Assembly (NCBI RefSeq): GCF_014645835.1
Contig: NZ_BMMM01000021.1
Span: 62,001-126,000, forward strand
Length of the DNA stretch: 64,000 nucleotides
From: Streptomyces albiflavescens
GTDB lineage: Bacteria > Actinomycetota > Actinomycetes > Streptomycetales > Streptomycetaceae
Reading direction: 5' to 3'
Below, piece after piece: positions 61,243 through 64,000 of this stretch. Positions within the stretch are counted from its first letter, which is position 1. The number at the start of each line of letters is the position of its first letter. Position numbers and translations under genes: made by a program. The notes under the pieces were generated by a model. That model saw nothing but the letters and a program-made list of their open reading frames with translations, was not told where the DNA came from and did no database searches.

Positions 61243-61911
61243 ATGGACGAGGAACCGGAGCGCTACCGGGTCGAGTTCGCGAGTGGTACTGCCGCCTCGG
61301 TGGAGAAGCGGCGCTCCTTCCGCGACCACGAGCGCAACGATATAGAACCCGCCCTGCCCGGCTGGCCCCCTGGACAGACCTTCGCGGTGCGGGGGTTCTT
61401 CGGCAAGCTCGGCCGACACGTCCATGCTCTCGTCACCGGGCTCCTGATGTTGCCGCTGTACATCATCGCCAGCGCCCTTGGCAGCCCCGCGTCGCCCGAC
61501 GGGCGAGGGAAGCTGGAGGAGCGCGAGAACGAAGTCGACGACTTCCCCGTCATGTGGGCGGGCGTGGGCGAGACGGCTCGTACGCTGCCCTGGCAGCTCG
61601 ATCCCTCCCGGCGGTCCTGGCGAATGGTGACCGAGATCGAACTGGACGAATCTGATGGCCTCGTGCGCATTACGTCGTACGAGGACACGGCGCGGGGCAG
61701 TTGGTTCCTCTCATGGGGCGGTGGTGAGAAGGTTCCGGGATCCGAGGCCGTCCTCTGGTCGTTGCCTCGGAAGGAAATCGTCGGCGCGGAGATCAAGCGA
61801 TTCAGCATGGCCGAGTCCGACTTCAAGATCTCCTTCCGGGACGGGTCGTGGGCCCGGCTGACGACGACTTCGTCGGACGGTGCGCGGAGGATCGCGGCTC
61901 TCTTTGGTTAA
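61243..61911 (+). CDS. Hypothetical protein with one membrane segment
   Basis: A 222-residue protein with one hydrophobic segment (about 63-80, HALVTGLLMLPLYIIASALG) and polar regions on both sides. The C-terminal half contains short strand-like segments (SDGLVRITSYEDTARGSW, AEIKRFSMAESDFKISFRDG). I do not recognise a family. ATG 61243 has a GGAAGGG region upstream. It is convergent with the secreted protein at 62056, across a long hairpin. Confidence 0.7.
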   Translation: MDEEPERYRVEFASGTAASVEKRRSFRDHERNDIEPALPGWPPGQTFAVRGFFGKLGRHVHALVTGLLMLPLYIIASALGSPASPDGRGKLEERENEVDDFPVMWAGVGETARTLPWQLDPSRRSWRMVTEIELDESDGLVRITSYEDTARGSWFLSWGGGEKVPGSEAVLWSLPRKEIVGAEIKRFSMAESDFKISFRDGSWARLTTTSSDGARRIAALFG

Positions 61912-62002
61912 AGAGCGTTCTGTCCTGGCGGGAGTGTTCGGTTCGAGGTTCAGGTGTGGCAATAGCCCATCACATTCGGTTGCCGGGACAAAACACTCTT
62001 CA

Positions 62003-62049
62003 ACCAGTCGTTTCCCCCACGGCTTCCAGCCGTGGGGGAAACGACTGGT
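62003..62049. terminator. Long perfect hairpin between convergent genes
   Basis: Two 22-base arms (62003-62024 and 62028-62049) are exact complements with a 3-base loop. The centre reads ACGGCTTCCAGCCGT with runs of five C and five G. It lies between the stops of the gene at 61243 (91 bases away) and the secreted gene at 62056 (6 bases away), so it may terminate both. Such hairpins also occur at ends of IS200/IS605-type elements. Confidence 0.7.
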
Positions 62050-62055
62050 AACTGG

Positions 62056-62496
62056 TCAGCTCGGGAAGTAGACCTGGCAGCCTGTGGTGGGGACGGCGTG
62101 CTCGTCCTCGAGACAGACCCGGACGTACGCAGCGCCGCCGACGACATTCGCGGGAATCGCGAACGGGGGGATCGAATCCGCTGTGTTGCAGTGAGTACTG
62201 GTGCTCCTGGCAGCGAGCGGGTTGTCAGAGGCGTCGTACGTGCTGAACCACGCCCTTCGGCAGCCTTTGGCGATGAGCACTCCCTGGAAGCCGACCGCCC
62301 GATTAGACCAGGTCAAGGTGCCATAGACGTAGCTACCGCTCTGCTCCTCGATGTCCACCGTGGCGGTCCGGGCGGCGGCCGTGGTCGGCGCCTTCGGCGT
62401 GGCCGGAGCCGCCGCGACGGCCGGTACCGTCAGCGCCGCGGACATGGCCAGGCCCGCCGCGGCGGCAAGGCTGAGAGTAGATCGGCGTAACGCCAT
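62056..62496 (-). CDS. Secreted protein of unknown function
   Basis: A 146-residue exported protein with a signal peptide (residues 1-30, AAA-rich) and a mature part containing four Cys residues that could form two disulfides (in AKGCRR, THCNT, RVCLED and TGCQVY). Short secreted proteins of this type are common in Streptomyces. GGAGGAGA lies a few bases before ATG 62496, making this start convincing. Function unknown. Confidence 0.75.
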   Translation of the reverse strand: MALRRSTLSLAAAAGLAMSAALTVPAVAAAPATPKAPTTAAARTATVDIEEQSGSYVYGTLTWSNRAVGFQGVLIAKGCRRAWFSTYDASDNPLAARSTSTHCNTADSIPPFAIPANVVGGAAYVRVCLEDEHAVPTTGCQVYFPS

Positions 62497-62644
62497 GTGA
62501 ATCTCCTCCGCTGCGAGTTCGCGGAATGCGGCTTGGAGGCTACCCGCCGTCCTTTCACTTTGTCGGCAGAATGCACACGCTTCCACGCTGAATGCACAAG
62601 TCCCGGCGGCCGGGACGAGGCCGGAATCCGCTTGGCCGGCACCA

Positions 62645-62842
62645 CCGCGGGACGTCCGTGACATTGCAGCTGCGCGCGACCAGCAGCGCGGTGATCGTCA
62701 CGTGCAGGCCTTTCATCCTCGCCTCCAGGCCGGTGATCGAGGTGCACGCCTGGTCGGCGCCGGTCCAGGCGAGCACCTCCAGCAGCGCCTCCGGCAGGTC
62801 GACGCGGGGCCGCATCGCCTCCACCGCCACCTCGGGCGGCAC
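62645..62842 (-). pseudogene. Fragment of a Tn3-family transposase
   Basis: The frame reads RPRVDLPEALLEVLAWTGAD, then ACTSITGLEARMKGLHVTIT and ALLVARSCNV, matching the segment of Tn3-type TnpA that has the pattern LPxLLLEVxxWT and a downstream DLHVTxxALLxAxAxNxG. The catalytic DDE residues are not included. No inverted repeats were found. Confidence 0.65.
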
Positions 62843-62954
62843 CAGACGGCAGCGCCCTCCTTCGTTCGGACCGTCGGGGCCGGCTGCTCACCGCCGATCG
62901 ACGCCTGGCGGAAATTCCCTACCGTGGTGGCGGGAAACGGCGGAGACTCGTCTC

Positions 62955-63572
62955 ATGACTGACATGGGGGCGTTCCGGGATGCGGTCACCACGTGGGCAG
63001 CCGGTGGACCCAGCGACGCCGCGCGCGAGCTGGCCTCGCAACTGGCCGTCCGGACAGCCGTCCTACTCGAAGGGCCGAGCGACGCCGCAGCGGTCGACGC
63101 GCTGGCCGCGAGCCGCGGCCGGAACCTGGCGGCCGAAGGAGTCAGCGTGCTGCCGATGGGCGGCGCGATGAACGTCGGGCGCTTCACCCACCTCCTCGGG
63201 CCACCCGGCCTTGGCCTCCGCCTCACGGGACTGTGCGACGAGGCGGAGCGTCGCTACTACGCCCGTGGCTTGGAGCGGGCCAGTGCAGCACAGCAAGGGT
63301 TCTTCGTCTGCGCGGCGGATCTGGAAGACGAGCTCATCCGCGCGCTGGGCGTGACACGGGTGGAGGAACTCGTCCGGGCGGAGGGCGACCAGCGCGCACT
63401 CCAGACCTTCCTGCGCCAGCCCGCACAGCAGGGCCGCAGCTCACAGCAGCAGTTGCGGCGTTTCCTCGGCACGAAGAAGGGGCGCAAGATCCGCTACGGC
63501 CGCGTCCTCGTCGAGGCACTCGACCCCGACCGCATACCCGCCCCACTCGACGGCCTGCTCATCAGCCTCTGA
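62955..63572 (+). CDS. Stand-alone TOPRIM protein (OLD-nuclease-like)
   Basis: A 205-residue protein with a TOPRIM pattern: acidic Glu after a strand in AVLLEGPSDAAAVDALA, then a DxD-like acidic region (GLCDEAERRYY) and a third (CAADLEDELIRAL). TOPRIM domains are nuclease/primase folds that bind two metals; OLD-type nucleases normally add an N-terminal ATPase, which is absent here. ATG 62955 has GGAG about nine bases upstream. It could be a nuclease of a defence system or an RNA/DNA processing enzyme; this is not known. Confidence 0.8.
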   Translation: MTDMGAFRDAVTTWAAGGPSDAARELASQLAVRTAVLLEGPSDAAAVDALAASRGRNLAAEGVSVLPMGGAMNVGRFTHLLGPPGLGLRLTGLCDEAERRYYARGLERASAAQQGFFVCAADLEDELIRALGVTRVEELVRAEGDQRALQTFLRQPAQQGRSSQQQLRRFLGTKKGRKIRYGRVLVEALDPDRIPAPLDGLLISL

Positions 63573-63682
63573 CCGCCGGGCGACGTCAGTCTCGGCAGAA
63601 GAACTCGGGCGAGCGCGGGGATCTTCTTGAACACGGCAACAGCCGGGAGGCGTGTGCAGCTTGCAGGCCCAGGCCATCTCAA

Positions 63683-64000
63683 TGGGATGGCCGGCGGTAG
63701 CACATGAAGGTGCAGGCGATGCTTGCGAAGGCGAGGGAGCGCTCGGCTTTGCGCTCGTGGCGGCGATGAAGCCGGCGTCGGCCGGCGAGCCTCGCCAGCG
63801 TGCGTTCGATCGTCCAGTGATGGCGTCCCGGCCGCTGTGGGTCTCGACTCCTTTGCCGGCATGCGGTGCCGGATACCCATCGCCGCAGGTGGGCGTAGTC
63901 GTAGCCCTAATAGGCGTTGCTGGTCCGGCAGGTTGGCGGATCGGCGGCGCCGGGGGCCTCGTCGGGATCGTAGGGGCGCACGCCTTTCACGGGCGGGATC
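63683..64000 (-). pseudogene. IS5-family transposase C terminus, interrupted by a stop
   Basis: The minus strand reads YDYAHLRRWVSGTACRQRSR, then GRHHWTIERTLARLAGRRRL and ERKAERSLAFASIACTFMCY, matching the C-terminal third of IS5-type transposases (GRxxWxVERTxAWLxxxRRL). A stop codon interrupts the frame at about 63909 (SNAY before it), and the upstream part runs off the window. So it is at least partly degraded. Its N-terminal part is not visible. Confidence 0.75.

Noticed and set aside
1..64000. tRNA, rRNA, CRISPR arrays, replication origin and att sites
   Set aside because: I looked for clear cloverleaf, repeat-spacer and core-site patterns by eye and found none; a program search would be needed to exclude short ones.

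Overview
The window is GC-rich actinobacterial DNA, most likely from Streptomyces or a close relative. The evidence is G/C-biased third codon positions, frequent GTG starts, ATGA/GTGA stop-start overlaps inside operons, a mycothiol-linked (maleylpyruvate isomerase family) enzyme, large LAL-type LuxR regulators, DrrAB-like transport genes and many TetR, AraC, IclR and ECF regulators. No rRNA, tRNA, ribosomal protein or other core gene was seen. About fifteen gene or transposon remnants lie between intact genes, so this looks like an accessory region such as a chromosome arm, an island or a large plasmid.

Layout. 0-4.6 kb: the end of a copper-type P-type ATPase with a C-terminal YHS domain, two secreted proteins, an IS21 remnant and a Dps. 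4.6-16 kb: a regulator/esterase block with two HSL-type hydrolases (one with Cys in place of the nucleophilic Ser), a hydrolase with an internal deletion, two overlapping AraC genes, two divergent LAL regulators and one intact small esterase. 16-22.5 kb: transposase and AI-2E fragments, an amidase, and a compact four-gene operon of P450, JAMM/MPN protein, P450 and SDR behind a 16-bp direct repeat. 22.6-29 kb: a DUF4956-VTC-PAP2-GT-C operon divergent from a two-component system. 29-35.4 kb: a TetR convergent with a drug-export ABC operon, then a zone of broken genes, an octanucleotide repeat, a truncated hydrolase and an SDR. 35.4-39 kb: one large membrane-anchored NACHT/STAND-like NTPase. 39-45.9 kb: a membrane protein, two coupled DHA2 transporters with a divergent TetR, a chimeric MFS/nitroreductase remnant and an IclR. 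46-56.7 kb: HIT protein, a YCII/ECF42 sigma pair, class II aldolase with an Lrp regulator, TetR plus AidB-like acyl-CoA dehydrogenase, an ECF sigma factor with a CU044_5270-type membrane protein, a MITE-like palindrome and a broken TPR gene. 56.7-64 kb: a two-component system, a Lys/Gln-repeat secreted protein, a mycothiol-linked enzyme, a secreted protein, a stand-alone TOPRIM protein, and Tn3 and IS5 fragments.

How genes work together. The clearest functional units, from overlaps and shared strand, are: the P450/JAMM/P450/SDR operon (an unassigned tailoring pathway); the DUF4956/VTC/PAP2/GT-C operon with its divergent sensor kinase pair (inferred envelope or polyphosphate-related function); TetR with the DrrAB-like exporter; TetR with two MFS pumps; YCII with ECF42 sigma; and ECF sigma with a membrane partner. 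All functions are inferred from protein motifs read by eye; no database search was run.
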